A stretch of DNA of 64,000 bases from JAWLBY01 sp041687455 (GCA_041687455.1 JAWLBY010000002.1:62001-126000), one strand, 5' to 3'. Shown: positions 8,681-18,160, counted from the first letter of the stretch. Notes: generated by a model from the sequence alone, not told the origin. Translations and numbers: made by a program.

Positions 8681-10600
8681 ATGCTGCTGAAACTTCGCGA
8701 AAAAACCACGGGCTGGATCGCAGGCGCGATCGTGGCGCTGCTGATCGTGCCGTTTGCGCTGGTCGGCATCGGCGACTACTTCTCGACCGCAGTCGAATCC
8801 TGGGTCGCCAAGGTCGGCGAGAGCGAGATCAGCCAGGACCAGTTCCGCGCGCGGTTCGAGGAGTACCGTCAGCAGATGCGCCGTTCGATGGGCGCCAGCT
8901 ACGACGCGGCGCAGATGGAACAGGCCAGCGTCAAACGCCGCGTGCTCGACCGGATGGTCGACGAAGAGCTGCTGCGGCAAAGTGCCGAGCGGTTGGGCAT
9001 GACGGTACCGGCGGCGCGGTTGCAGAAGGAAATCGGCGGCATTTCCGCCTTCCAGGTCGATGGTCGGTTCTCGGCCGATCAGTACCGTCTGCTGCTGACG
9101 GCGCAGAACATGACGCCGCGTGGTTTCGAATCGCGTCTGCGGCAGGATCTGCTTGCCAGTGCGATTCCCGAGAACGTGGTTGGTACCGGCTTTGCCACCG
9201 TGGCCGACGTCGAGCGTTTCATCGCGTTGCGCGATCAGCAGCGTGATCTGCAGTACATCGTGATCGAGCCACCCGCGCTCGAGCAGATCGCCGAGCCCGG
9301 TGCCGACGAAGTGCAGGCGTACTACGACGGGAACGCCGCGCGTTACATGACCGAAGAGCAGGCGACGATCGAGTACGTCGTGCTCGACCAGAATGCCGTC
9401 GCGCAGTCCGACATCGTTGCCGATGAATCCACGCTGCGCCAGCGCTACGACGAGAACCGGTCGCGCTACGTCGAGCCGGAACAGCGCCTTGCCTCGCACA
9501 TCCTGATTCGTGTTCCGGCCAATGCCGATGCCGATACCCAGCGTGCGGCGCAGGAGCGCGCCGCGGCGCTGGCCGAACAGGCGCAGGCAGCGGGTGCCGA
9601 TTTCGCCGAACTGGCGCGCAGTCACTCGGAGGATCCGGGTTCGAAGGCGGCTGGTGGCGATCTCGGCTGGCTCGAACAGGGCATGACCGATCCGGCGTTC
9701 GAGAGCGCATTGTTTGCCTTGAACGAGGGCGAGGTCAGCCAGCCGGTCAGTTCGTCGGAAGGTTGGCACGTGATCCAGTTGCGCGATCTGCGTGAAGGCA
9801 AGGAGCGGCCGTTCGAGGACGTGCGTCCGGAACTGGAACAGGAATTCCTGGCCGGCGAACGCGAGCGTCGCTTCAACGATCTCGCCGGTCGGTTGGTCGA
9901 TGCGATCTACCGCGATCCGACCTCGCTGCAGTCGGCGGCCGATGAGCTCGGCCTCGAGCTGCAACAGGCCGGTCCGTTCGGTCGTGCCGGCGGTGAGACG
10001 GCGCTGACCGCCGAGTCGGCCGTGCTCGACGCGGTGTTCTCGCAAGAGGTGCTGATCGAAGGCAACGTCAGCGACCTGCTCGACCTCGGCGATGGCCGGA
10101 TGGTGGCCGTTCGGGTGACCGAACACCTGCGGTCGCAGCCGATTCCCCTCGATCAGGTGCGGGAGCAGGTCGCCGCCGAGCTGCGCGCCGAGCGCCGAGC
10201 CGAGCAGGCCGAGCAGCGCGCCGAGGCCTTGCTTGCGCAATTGCGCGACGGAACGAGCTTCGAAACAGTGGCCGCCGAAGCCGAAGTGCAGGTGCAGACC
10301 GCAAGCGATATCCGTCGCACCGCGATCGATGTCGATCAGGCGATCGTTGCCGAAGCGTTCCGGGTGCCGCATCCGGATGCCGGTTCGGCCAGTTTCGCCC
10401 GCGTCGAACTGGGCGGTGATCGGCAGGCACTGCTGGCGGTGACCGAAGTCGTCGACGGCGACCCGCAGGCGGTGTCGGCCGCCGAGCGCAGCGCGTTGAG
10501 CGAGCAGTTGGCGCAGGTCGTCGCCAGCGTCGAACTCGAAGGGCTGATGCAGGCGCTTCGCGAGCAATTGCCGGTGCGGATCGCCGAAGAGCGACTCTGA
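8681..10600 (+). CDS. ppiD: Periplasmic folding factor PpiD (SurA-like, parvulin domain)
   Basis: This 639-residue inner-membrane protein is anchored by one N-terminal helix (about residues 12-33, with few charges) and faces the periplasm, where it assists proteins leaving the Sec translocon. A SurA-N-like helical region follows (about 45-180), then a parvulin rotamase domain (about 260-360) beginning near ASHILIRV and containing LGWLEQGMTDPAFE, and a long helical C-terminal region. Length and layout match PpiD. The ribosome site is weak. The position after hupB and tRNAs is the usual one for ppiD. A terminator follows. Confidence 0.93.
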   Translation: MLLKLREKTTGWIAGAIVALLIVPFALVGIGDYFSTAVESWVAKVGESEISQDQFRARFEEYRQQMRRSMGASYDAAQMEQASVKRRVLDRMVDEELLRQSAERLGMTVPAARLQKEIGGISAFQVDGRFSADQYRLLLTAQNMTPRGFESRLRQDLLASAIPENVVGTGFATVADVERFIALRDQQRDLQYIVIEPPALEQIAEPGADEVQAYYDGNAARYMTEEQATIEYVVLDQNAVAQSDIVADESTLRQRYDENRSRYVEPEQRLASHILIRVPANADADTQRAAQERAAALAEQAQAAGADFAELARSHSEDPGSKAAGGDLGWLEQGMTDPAFESALFALNEGEVSQPVSSSEGWHVIQLRDLREGKERPFEDVRPELEQEFLAGERERRFNDLAGRLVDAIYRDPTSLQSAADELGLELQQAGPFGRAGGETALTAESAVLDAVFSQEVLIEGNVSDLLDLGDGRMVAVRVTEHLRSQPIPLDQVREQVAAELRAERRAEQAEQRAEALLAQLRDGTSFETVAAEAEVQVQTASDIRRTAIDVDQAIVAEAFRVPHPDAGSASFARVELGGDRQALLAVTEVVDGDPQAVSAAERSALSEQLAQVVASVELEGLMQALREQLPVRIAEERL

Positions 10601-10625
10601 CCGCAGCGTCTTGCCGTTTCGAACG

Positions 10626-10653
10626 AAAAAGCCCGGGATTACTCGGGCTTTTT
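10626..10653. terminator. Bidirectional terminator between ppiD and fabI
   Basis: AAAAAGCCCG (10626-10635) pairs with CGGGCTTTTT (10644-10653). A- and T-tracts on the two sides let it work for ppiD (plus) and as a backstop for fabI (minus). Confidence 0.85.
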
Positions 10654-10693
10654 CATTGCTGCTTCGCCGCGCGCATCGCTGCGGACCTCGATC

Positions 10694-10725
10694 GCAAGAA
10701 AAAGCCCGGGACGTGCCCGGGCTTT
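10694..10725 (-). terminator. Terminator of fabI
   Basis: The stem AAAGCCCGGG/CCCGGGCTTT (10701-10710 with 10716-10725) lies 25 bp beyond the fabI stop. On the minus strand it is followed by a T-rich stretch (TTTTTCTTG). Confidence 0.8.
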
Positions 10726-10749
10726 CTCGCGGCATGACGTAGCCTTCGC

Positions 10750-11535
10750 TCAGTCGATGCCGGTCATGCCGAGGATGTTGTAGCCGGCATCGACATAGGT
10801 GATCTCGCCGGTGATGCCGGCGGCCAGATCCGAGCACAGGAACGCGGCGGCGTTGCCGACGTCCTCGATCGTGACACTGCGGCGCAGCGGGGCGTACTCG
10901 TCGACGTGGGTCAGCATCTTGCGGAAGTTCGAGATGCCGGCGGCGGCCAGCGTCTTGATCGGGCCGGCGGAGATCGCGTTGACGCGGGTGCCTTCCGGGC
11001 CGAGGTTGTAGGCCAGGTAGCGCACGCAGGCTTCGAGACTCGCCTTGGCGAGGCCCATCACGTTGTAGCTCGCCAGCGCGCGTTCGGCGCCGAGATACGA
11101 CAGCGTCAGGATCGAGCCGCGGCGTTCGCGCATCATCGGGCGCGCGGCCTTGGCGAGCGCGGCGAGGCTGTACACCGAGATGTCGTGCGCGATCCGGAAC
11201 GACTCGCGATCCAGTCCGTCGAGAAAACCACCCTCGAGTGCCTGCCGCGGAGCGAAACCGACCGAGTGCACCAGCACGTCCAGTCCATCCCAGTGCGTCG
11301 CGAGCTGATCGAACGCGGAGGTGATCTGCTCATCCTCGGCCACGTCGAGCGGCAGCACGATGTTCGAGCCGAATGCCTGGGCGGCTTCCTCGACCCGCGA
11401 TCGCAGCTTGTCGTTCTGATAGGTGAAGGCCAGTTCGGCGCCTTCCCGGTGCATGGCCTCGGCAATGCCCCAGGCGATCGAGCGCTGGCTGGCGATACCG
11501 ACGATCAACGCGCGCTTGCCCTGCAGAAAACCCAT
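10750..11535 (-). CDS. fabI: Enoyl-ACP reductase (NADH), FabI type
   Basis: FabI (261 residues) reduces trans-2-enoyl-ACP with NADH in the last step of each fatty-acid elongation round. It is a short-chain dehydrogenase with an N-terminal nucleotide site (GKRALIVGIASQRSIAWG). The active-site residues are Tyr147, Tyr157 and Lys164, in the order and spacing of E. coli FabI. The frame is open upstream to a GTG at 11649, but homologues begin MGFLQGKR, so ATG at 11535 is preferred. It is downstream of gloB on the same strand with a 68-bp gap. FabI is the target of triclosan-type inhibitors. Confidence 0.97.
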   Translation of the reverse strand: MGFLQGKRALIVGIASQRSIAWGIAEAMHREGAELAFTYQNDKLRSRVEEAAQAFGSNIVLPLDVAEDEQITSAFDQLATHWDGLDVLVHSVGFAPRQALEGGFLDGLDRESFRIAHDISVYSLAALAKAARPMMRERRGSILTLSYLGAERALASYNVMGLAKASLEACVRYLAYNLGPEGTRVNAISAGPIKTLAAAGISNFRKMLTHVDEYAPLRRSVTIEDVGNAAAFLCSDLAAGITGEITYVDAGYNILGMTGID

Positions 11536-11603
11536 GGTGCGGACCCGAAGTGAAGGGGGCGCTAGTGTAGTGCCTGTGCCGGCCGGCTGCATCGCGGGCC
11601 GGT

Positions 11604-12368
11604 TCAGCCGGTGAACCGGTCCTTCATTTCCCGCAGGGTTGCGAAACACTCGACGCGGTCACGCGGCGGGCGGCCGAGCACGCGATGCACGCTGGCGATC
11701 ACCGCCGGCACATCGACCCGCAGGAACGGGTTGCAGCGGCGCTCGTCGCCGATGGTCGACGACGGCATCGGCGCGCCGCAGCGCTGCCCGGTTTCGGCGG
11801 CCAGCGCCATGGCAGCCAGTGCCGCGTTGGACGGCTCGATGGTGAGGGCGAAGCGGGCGTTGACGACCGCGTAGTCGTGGCCGCAGCAGACCCGGGTCGG
11901 CGCCGGCAGCCGGGCCAGCCGGTCGAGCGACGCCAGCATCTGCGCCGGACTGCCTTCGAACAGTCGGCCGCAGCCGAGGGTGAACAGCGTATCACCGCAG
12001 AACAGCAGACCATGTCCGACGTAGGCGACATGGCTCGACGTGTGGCCGGGCACCGCGAGCACCGTGAACCGCATGCCGACGCCGAGGTGCAGCGTGCAGC
12101 CGTCGACGACTCTGGAATGCGGAATCGTGATGCGCGGATCGTCGGGCGCATGGCAGGGCGCACCGCTGCGCTCGCGCAGGCGGACGATGCCGCCGGTGTG
12201 ATCGGGATGATGGTGGGTGACCAGGATTGCCGCGATCCGCATCCCGGCATCGAGCAGCCGCTCAACCGGCTCGGCGCAGCCCGGATCGACGACGATCGCG
12301 TCGCCGCCGGACTCAGCGAGGGCCCAGATGATGTTGTCGCGGAGCGCGGGCAGGGCGGTCAGGTGCAT
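11604..12368 (-). CDS. gloB: Hydroxyacylglutathione hydrolase (glyoxalase II)
   Basis: This 254-residue metallo-beta-lactamase-fold enzyme hydrolyses S-lactoylglutathione to lactate and glutathione, the second step of methylglyoxal detoxification. The binuclear metal motif THHHPDH is at residues 51-57, and later ligands are seen in PGHTSSH, FCGDTLF and CCGHDY. Length and the C-terminal hydroxyacylglutathione-hydrolase region fit GloB. It is divergent from the methyltransferase-rnhA-dnaQ run, a neighbourhood also found in E. coli. Confidence 0.95.
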   Translation of the reverse strand: MHLTALPALRDNIIWALAESGGDAIVVDPGCAEPVERLLDAGMRIAAILVTHHHPDHTGGIVRLRERSGAPCHAPDDPRITIPHSRVVDGCTLHLGVGMRFTVLAVPGHTSSHVAYVGHGLLFCGDTLFTLGCGRLFEGSPAQMLASLDRLARLPAPTRVCCGHDYAVVNARFALTIEPSNAALAAMALAAETGQRCGAPMPSSTIGDERRCNPFLRVDVPAVIASVHRVLGRPPRDRVECFATLREMKDRFTG

Positions 12369-12482
12369 CGTGGCTCCGCTGTTCGGGCCTCGGTTGCGGC
12401 AGGCGCTGGTCCGTTCGACGGCGCCGTGGCGCCGATGTCAATCGGTGCCGTCGACGCCGTCGTGCGGCACAATGACAGGATC

Positions 12483-13187
12483 ATGCCGCCGTCCCTTTCC
12501 GACCGTCGACCCGCCGAGCGATCGTGCTGGTTCGACAGCGATTCCGCACGTTCGTTGCTCGGCGCCGAGCAGCGCGAGGTCATTCCGCTGCTGACCGCGC
12601 ACATCGGCGTGCGCGGTCTGTACCTGCGGCCGGGGGCGGCACTGCCGGGTTCGCTGTCGGGCAACATGCTGCAGTCGGTGATCAGTCTGTATCGCGATGC
12701 TGACCGCGGTTGGCGCGGTGACCTGCACTGCGACGAGCACGCGCTGCCGATCGAGAACGACTCGATGTGCCTGGTGTATGCGCTGCATTCGCTCGACGAC
12801 TGCGGCGATCCGGCCGCGCTGCTCGACGAGCTGCGCCGCGTGCTGCGGCCCGACGGCGTGATGTTCCTGCTCGGCTTGTCGCCGGCCAGTGCATGGCGTC
12901 TGCGCTGGTCGGCCGGCGGCGTCTCGGCACTCGGCGCGCACCGCGCGAAGGCGCTGTTGGCCGCCGCCGGCTTGACCGTCGAAGCACAGCTCGGGCTCGG
13001 GCCGCTGTGGCCGAGCGTGGCGCGTGCCGAGCGCCGCTCCGGCGCCGAGCGCAGCCATGCGAGCGTGATCGATCCGTTGCGGCCGGGCTACCTGCTGCTG
13101 GCCCGCAAGCGGCGGGCGTCGCTGACCCCGATCGGCTTGCGCGGTCGGGCCGCGGTCGCGCTGCGGCCGCAGGTGCGACCGGGATGA
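12483..13187 (+). CDS. SAM-dependent methyltransferase-like protein, YafS-type position
   Basis: This 234-residue protein resembles a class I methyltransferase of the Methyltransf_11 kind. The segment LPIENDSMCLVYALHSLDDC followed by a helix and LRRVLRPDGVMFLLG is typical of strands 4-5 of that fold. The glycine-rich SAM-binding motif is degenerate, so substrate and activity are unknown. The frame is open far upstream, but ATG at 12483 has AGGA before it and avoids overlapping gloB. In E. coli a similar gene (yafS) sits between gloB and rnhA. Its stop overlaps the rnhA start by four bases. Confidence 0.75.
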   Translation: MPPSLSDRRPAERSCWFDSDSARSLLGAEQREVIPLLTAHIGVRGLYLRPGAALPGSLSGNMLQSVISLYRDADRGWRGDLHCDEHALPIENDSMCLVYALHSLDDCGDPAALLDELRRVLRPDGVMFLLGLSPASAWRLRWSAGGVSALGAHRAKALLAAAGLTVEAQLGLGPLWPSVARAERRSGAERSHASVIDPLRPGYLLLARKRRASLTPIGLRGRAAVALRPQVRPG

Positions 13188-13654
13188 GTCGGGTCGAAGC
13201 GCACACCGACGGGGCCTGCCTCGGCAACCCCGGGCCCGGTGGCTGGGCGGCGTTGCTGCGGATGGGCGCGCATGAGCGCGAGCTGGTCGGCGGCGAGCCG
13301 GCCACGACCAACAACCGGATGGAGCTGATGGCAGCGATCGCGGCACTCGAAGCGCTGACCCGAACCTGCGACGTGGTGCTGTTCACCGATTCGCAGTACG
13401 TCCAGAAAGGCATCTCGGAATGGCTGCCGGGCTGGGTCCGGCGTGGCTGGCGCACTGCGGCCGGGGCGCCGGTCAAGAACCAGGATCTGTGGCAGCGCCT
13501 GCATGCAGCACAGGCCACGCACCGGGTCGAGTGGCGCTGGGTACGCGGCCATGCCGGTGATCCCGACAACGAGCGCGTCGATGCGCTGGCGCGCGCCGCA
13601 GCCCAGGCCGTGCGCAACGGCAAGACGGTCGCGGTGTCCGGAGCACCGCGATGA
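13184..13654 (+). CDS. rnhA: Ribonuclease HI
   Basis: RNase HI (156 residues) cleaves the RNA strand of RNA-DNA hybrids, removing primers and R-loops. The two-metal catalytic residues are visible at Asp9, Glu47, Asp69 and Asp133, and the handle region contains WLPGWVRRGW. Length is normal. The ATG overlaps the methyltransferase stop and its own stop overlaps the dnaQ start (ATGA in both cases), so the three genes are translationally coupled. Confidence 0.98.
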   Translation: MSRVEAHTDGACLGNPGPGGWAALLRMGAHERELVGGEPATTNNRMELMAAIAALEALTRTCDVVLFTDSQYVQKGISEWLPGWVRRGWRTAAGAPVKNQDLWQRLHAAQATHRVEWRWVRGHAGDPDNERVDALARAAAQAVRNGKTVAVSGAPR

Positions 13655-14388
13655 GACAGATCGTGCTCGATACCGAGACCACCGGCCTCGATCCGAACAA
13701 GGGCCATCGGATCGTCGAGATCGGATGCATCGAATTGATCGAACGACGTCAGACCGGCCGGCGCTTCCATCGCTATCTGAATCCGCAGCGGCCGATGGAC
13801 GACGGCGCACAGCAGGTCACCGGCCTGACCGACGAATTCCTGGCCGACAAGCCGCTGTTCCACGAAGTGGTCGACGAATTCGTCGAGTTCATCCGCGGCT
13901 CGGAGCTGATCATCCACAACGCCGCGTTCGACGTCGGCTTCATGGATGCCGAGTTCGGCCGCCTCGAGGGGTACTCGCGGGTCCGGGAGCTGGCCGCCGT
14001 CACCGATTCCCTGCAACTCGCCCGCGAACGCTTCCCGGGTCAGCGCAACAGTCTTGATGCGTTGTGCAAGCGCTTCGAGGTCAACAATGCGCACCGCACG
14101 CTGCACGGCGCGCTGCTCGACGCGCAGTTGCTCGCCGAGGTCTACCTCGCGCTGACCGCCGGCCAGGGGGACCTCGGCCTCGACTTCGCCGCGCCGGCAA
14201 CCGCGGCGGCGACCGTGCAGGCAATGCTGCCGGGACGGCTCGGGCATTCTCTGCGGGTGCGCCGCGCCGATGAACAGGAGCAGTCTACCCATCGGTCGCG
14301 GCTCGAATCGATCGGCAAGAGTGGTCGTTGCCTGTGGCCGAGCGAAGCCGACTCGGAGTCGGTTCAGCTTGCGGCCGAAGTGGCATAA
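13651..14388 (+). CDS. dnaQ: DNA polymerase III epsilon subunit, 3'-5' proofreading exonuclease
   Basis: Epsilon (245 residues) proofreads errors made by the replicative polymerase. The exonuclease motifs are ExoI DTETTG (residues 7-12), ExoII in the segment HNAAFDVGFMD and ExoIII in HGALLDAQLLAEVY with its conserved His and Asp. The C-terminal tail after about residue 185, which binds the alpha subunit, is variable. The start overlaps the rnhA stop. Confidence 0.97.
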   Translation: MRQIVLDTETTGLDPNKGHRIVEIGCIELIERRQTGRRFHRYLNPQRPMDDGAQQVTGLTDEFLADKPLFHEVVDEFVEFIRGSELIIHNAAFDVGFMDAEFGRLEGYSRVRELAAVTDSLQLARERFPGQRNSLDALCKRFEVNNAHRTLHGALLDAQLLAEVYLALTAGQGDLGLDFAAPATAAATVQAMLPGRLGHSLRVRRADEQEQSTHRSRLESIGKSGRCLWPSEADSESVQLAAEVA

Positions 14389-14429
14389 TCGCGCGGACTG
14401 GCGGTTCACTGGACTCGGGGAGAGCCGGA

Positions 14430-15764
14430 ATGAGGCTGCAAACGCTGTCGTGCGTGCTGGGTGCGTTCATCATCGGCTTGTTCGTGGCGCCGCTTGCTTC
14501 AGCGTCGGCAGTCGACCGCATCAACGCACATACCCATCTCGGTGTCGCGACCTGTAGCAACAGCGTCTGTCACGGGGCGACGCAGAAGTTCCAGCAATCC
14601 AACGTCTGGCAAAGCGAGTTTGCCCGCTGGCAGGAGTTCGATCCGCACGCGACCCGGGCATTGCAGGCGCTGCGATCGCCGGCGGGCCTCGCGATCGCGA
14701 AGAAGCTGGGCATCGGCGATCCTGCCGAGGCGCGTGAATGCCTCGACTGCCATGCCGACAATCCTCCGGCCGACAAGCGCGGTGAGCGTTTCCAGTTGAG
14801 CGACGGGGTCGGCTGCGAGGCCTGCCATGGCGGTGCCGAGCAATGGCTGACGTCGCACGCCGACAAGAACGTGCCGCATGCCGACAACGTCGCCAACGGC
14901 CTGTATCCGACCGACGAGCCGGTCGCACGGGCGGAATTGTGCCTGTCCTGCCACATGGGCAGTCGCGACCGGATGATCACCCACCGGATCATGGGCGCCG
15001 GCCACCCGCGTCTGAGTTTCGAACTCGACACCTTCACCTGGCTGCCCGAAGTCACCCACTACGAGATCGACGACGACTACGTCGCACGAAAGGGCGGCTG
15101 GAACGGGCTGCGCGACTGGGGTGTCGGCCAGGGCGTGGCGGCGGCCAACCTGCTCGACGTGCTGCTCGATCCGAACCACGGCACGACCGGGCTGTTTCCG
15201 GAGCTGGTGCTGTTCGACTGCCACGCTTGCCATCGACGCATGGATGGCGGGCGCTGGGCGCCGCGACCGGGCACCGGCCTCGGTCCGGGCGTGGTCCGGC
15301 TGAACGACGCCAACCTGGTGATGTTCCGTCATGTGCTGGCGGCGATCGATCGTGCCGCAGCGGCACGCCTGCTGGAGCAGACCCGCGCGTTGCATGGGGC
15401 AACCACTGCCAGCCGCGACGCGACGCTCGATGCGGCCCGTCGGCTGCAGGGCGAGATTCGCGCAATCCTGCCGAAGGTCGCCGCTGCCGAATTTGGTGCC
15501 GATGCACTGGCGCCGATCCTCGACAGCCTGCTGGCCGATGCCGAGCGAGGCGAGTTCCGCGACTACGCCGCCGCCGAACAGGCCGCGATGGCGGCGTCCA
15601 GCGTGGTCGCCGCGTTCGAGCAGACCGGCCGGCTCGACGATGCCCGGGCGGAGCGCCTGAACGCGCGGCTCGACGCACTGTTCGCCCGCGTCGAGGACGC
15701 CGAACGCTACGACATGGCCTCGTTCGTCGCCGCGCTGCGCGAATTGCGGCGTGGTCTCGGCTGA
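14430..15764 (+). CDS. Periplasmic multiheme cytochrome c (five heme motifs)
   Basis: This 444-residue secreted protein starts with a Sec signal peptide (about residues 1-27, cleavage near ASASA). Five covalent heme sites are visible: CSNSVCH (42-48, a CX4CH motif) and four canonical CXXCH sites at 104-108, 129-133, 171-175 and 264-268. Scattered histidines could give bis-His ligation. The C-terminal third has no heme motif and is helical. It resembles the cytochrome c554-type multiheme family and is likely a periplasmic electron carrier, but the redox partner is unknown. GGGGAGAGCCGG precedes the ATG. It stands alone 41 bp after dnaQ. Confidence 0.85.
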   Translation: MRLQTLSCVLGAFIIGLFVAPLASASAVDRINAHTHLGVATCSNSVCHGATQKFQQSNVWQSEFARWQEFDPHATRALQALRSPAGLAIAKKLGIGDPAEARECLDCHADNPPADKRGERFQLSDGVGCEACHGGAEQWLTSHADKNVPHADNVANGLYPTDEPVARAELCLSCHMGSRDRMITHRIMGAGHPRLSFELDTFTWLPEVTHYEIDDDYVARKGGWNGLRDWGVGQGVAAANLLDVLLDPNHGTTGLFPELVLFDCHACHRRMDGGRWAPRPGTGLGPGVVRLNDANLVMFRHVLAAIDRAAAARLLEQTRALHGATTASRDATLDAARRLQGEIRAILPKVAAAEFGADALAPILDSLLADAERGEFRDYAAAEQAAMAASSVVAAFEQTGRLDDARAERLNARLDALFARVEDAERYDMASFVAALRELRRGLG

Positions 15765-16015
15765 GAGGGAGTGAATATCCACGCCTGCCACGTTCGACGT
15801 CGAGCGCCTGGCGCGGAGTTGCGCTGCGCGAAATCTGCGGCCATCGGGCTGCCGGATTTCATGCAGCGCGCCGTGCCGCGGACGCCCGGAGCGGGGCTTG
15901 CGATGATGTTTTTCGCATACGCGCTCTGACGAGGGCGGTGCCGTGATCGACCGGCGGCGTCGACGCACACACGCGCCGGTCGATAATCCGATTTGCTGAT
16001 GGCCCAGGTCCCGCC

Positions 16016-17461
16016 GTGTCCGCAACCGTCCTGCTGAAATCCGTCGACATCAAGATTCCGGGCTATCGCATCCTGCGGCCGCTCGGCGAAGGCGGCATGG
16101 CGTCGGTGTTCCTCGCCGTGCAGGAGTCGCTGGACCGCGAGGTCGCGCTGAAGGTGATGGCGCCGGCTCTGGCCGCCAACGCCGAATTCACCGATCGCTT
16201 CCTGAAGGAAGGCCAGATCACTGCCAAGCTGAGCCATCCGAACCTGGTCACGGTGTTCGACATCGGCTCGTACGGCAGCGTCTACTATCTGGCGGCCGAG
16301 TACATTCCCGGTGGTTCGTTGCGTGAGCGCATCGACGCCGGCGTCAGCATCGCCGAGTCGCTCGACATCGCCTGCGACATCGCGCGCGGACTGCATTACG
16401 CGCATCAGAAGGGCTTCGTGCATCGCGACGTGAAGCCGGGCAACGTGCTGTTCAAGGCCGACGGCACCGCGGTGCTGGCCGACTTCGGCATCGCCAAGGC
16501 GATGGATTCGAAGTCCAGCGCGACGATGGCCGGTTCCTCGATCGGCACCCCTGACTACATGAGTCCGGAGCAGGCGCGGGCCGAGAAGGTCGACGGGCGC
16601 TCTGACCTGTATTCGCTCGGCGCGGTGCTGTACGAAATGCTGACCGGCGAGGCGCCGTATCAGGCGTCGGATCCGTTCACGGTCGCGCTGATGCACGTGA
16701 CTCAGCCGGTGCCGCAGTTGCCGACGGAACTGAACTGGCTGCAGACGCTGGTCGAAGGGCTGATGGCGAAGGTCGCCGACAACCGCTTCGCGACCGGCGA
16801 AGCGTTCATCGGTGCGGTCGAACAGTTGCTCGCTGCGTCGCCGCAGGCGGCATCGATGCAGCAGGCCCGTGCGGCGCGGCGCAGGCTGCAGGGCGGGCGG
16901 CTGTCGGGATCGACCACGCGGACCGTGCAGATCTCGCGCAAGCTCGGCGTGCCGGGGTGGGCGGTGGCCGCCGGTGGCGCTGCGATCGTGTTGCTGCTCG
17001 CCGGCGGTGTGTGGTTCGCGATGTCCGGAGGCGATCCGATCGAGCCATCGGCGGCATCGGTCCCGCCGGCCGAATCCGAGCTGCCGCCCGAAGTGGTGGT
17101 GCCGCGGCCCGCCGAGGCGCGCCTCAACGATGTCAATGCACTGCTCGCGCAGGCCGACGCCTACCGTGACTATGGATTGACCAGCCAGGACGATCCGGGT
17201 CGGCGGCTGACTTCGCCACCCGACGACAACGCAGTCGACCTGTATCGCAAGGTATTGCTGATCGAACCGGGCAACGCACGCGCCACCGACGGGCTGGCCA
17301 GGATCGGCGATTACTACCTCGATTCGAGCCGCAAGCTCTGCGATCGGCAGATCTGGTTCGGCTGTCGCGCGGTCGCTTCCGACGGGCTGAAGGCGCTGCC
17401 GGACAACGTCGAGCTGCAGCAGTTGCGGGAGAAGGCCGAGCAGGAACTGCTCGGCGGCTGA
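16016..17461 (+). CDS. Membrane-bound Ser/Thr protein kinase (Hanks type)
   Basis: This 481-residue protein has an intact kinase domain (about residues 16-275): Gly-rich loop LGEGGMASV (23-31), Lys46, catalytic HRDVKPGN with Asp138, DFG at 156-158, and GTPDYMSPEQ. A single transmembrane helix spans about 314-335, leaving a periplasmic tail of about 145 residues with helical repeat-like segments (LLIEPGNARATDGLARIGDYY) that may sense a ligand. The start is GTG with a weak ribosome site. It is convergent with a PP2C phosphatase gene 0.9 kb away, a likely kinase-phosphatase pair. Confidence 0.92.
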   Translation: MSATVLLKSVDIKIPGYRILRPLGEGGMASVFLAVQESLDREVALKVMAPALAANAEFTDRFLKEGQITAKLSHPNLVTVFDIGSYGSVYYLAAEYIPGGSLRERIDAGVSIAESLDIACDIARGLHYAHQKGFVHRDVKPGNVLFKADGTAVLADFGIAKAMDSKSSATMAGSSIGTPDYMSPEQARAEKVDGRSDLYSLGAVLYEMLTGEAPYQASDPFTVALMHVTQPVPQLPTELNWLQTLVEGLMAKVADNRFATGEAFIGAVEQLLAASPQAASMQQARAARRRLQGGRLSGSTTRTVQISRKLGVPGWAVAAGGAAIVLLLAGGVWFAMSGGDPIEPSAASVPPAESELPPEVVVPRPAEARLNDVNALLAQADAYRDYGLTSQDDPGRRLTSPPDDNAVDLYRKVLLIEPGNARATDGLARIGDYYLDSSRKLCDRQIWFGCRAVASDGLKALPDNVELQQLREKAEQELLGG

Positions 17462-17589
17462 GCGGCTCGAGGTTGGCGACCGGCTGGAACGACGGCACCG
17501 CAGCGCGCGTTCCGCGCCGACTCGCCGGGCGCTGCATTCGCGACGTTCAAAGCGGTCGGAGTTGCATCCGCGATGCTTCAGCTCCGGGC

Positions 17590-17786
17590 GAGCACCTGGC
17601 GCCGGCAATCAATGTGGCTGGTATCGCCGGCAGATTCGGTCCGCGGCGCTTTGCTCGTCATCGTGGCCAAAGCCCACTGCCGTCCGGGGAAAGTTGGCGC
17701 CTCCGCGCCGAGAACGTGGCTGGCGCGCCGACATTCAATGCGGCTGTCATCGCCGGCAGATACGGTTTGCGGCGCCGTTGCTCGTC
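17590..17786. repeat. Pair of imperfect direct repeats, about 70 bp each
   Basis: A segment beginning near 17590 (containing GGTATCGCCGGCAGATTCGG) recurs from about 17710 (containing GTCATCGCCGGCAGATACGG). Both copies end in GGCGC-N2-TTGCTCGTC. They lie in the 0.9-kb stretch 17462-18369, where no convincing gene is seen. Confidence 0.6.
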
Positions 17787-17890
17787 CATCCCGGCGAAGG
17801 CCGGGATCCATTGGGCTTCTGGCGCATCCGGCTGTTTCAGAAGACAAAGCAAGATGGATCCCGGCTTTCGCCGGCTTTCGCCGGGATGAC
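17787..17890. repeat. REP-like inverted pair around CCGGCGAAGGCCGGGATCCA
   Basis: A copy at 17787-17810 reads CATCCCGGCGAAGGCCGGG, and an inverted copy at 17855-17890 reads TGGATCCCGGCTTTCGCCGG and continues with a duplicated core. Such CGGCGAAAGCCGGGATCCA units are a common dispersed intergenic repeat in proteobacteria. Their function is unknown, and a hairpin in the convergent kinase/phosphatase intergene is likely. Confidence 0.65.
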
Positions 17891-18072
17891 GCTGTCTCGC
17901 GTGTCGGCCAGGCGATTTGCCCGAGACAGTAGGGGCGCGAAGTCGGGGAGGGGGGCTGTGACGTGCAAACTCCGAACGGCACTGGGCCGCTGCCTGCGCG
18001 TGGGCGACCCCATGCAAATCATGGGTGTGCAATGTGGGCACCGGATCGCGGCAGACACACCCGGACAGCAGT

Positions 18073-18160
18073 GGGCGAAGGCCGGAATCCATTCCGCTTA
18101 CCCGCGAGAGCCTGCTTCGGGACCAAGCGCAACCTGGGCCCCGGCGTGCGCCGGGGTGAT
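18073..18160. repeat. Second, diverged REP-like inverted pair
   Basis: GGGCGAAGGCCGGAATCCAT at 18073 and an inverted relative TGGGCCCCGGCGTGCGCCGG at 18135 form another pair in the same gene-free stretch. The rest of 17462-18369 shows no further structure that I can name. Confidence 0.5.

Noticed and set aside
11536..11649. Upstream extension of fabI into gloB
   Set aside because: Open frame only. FabI proteins start at MGFLQGKR, and the extension overlaps the gloB coding end.
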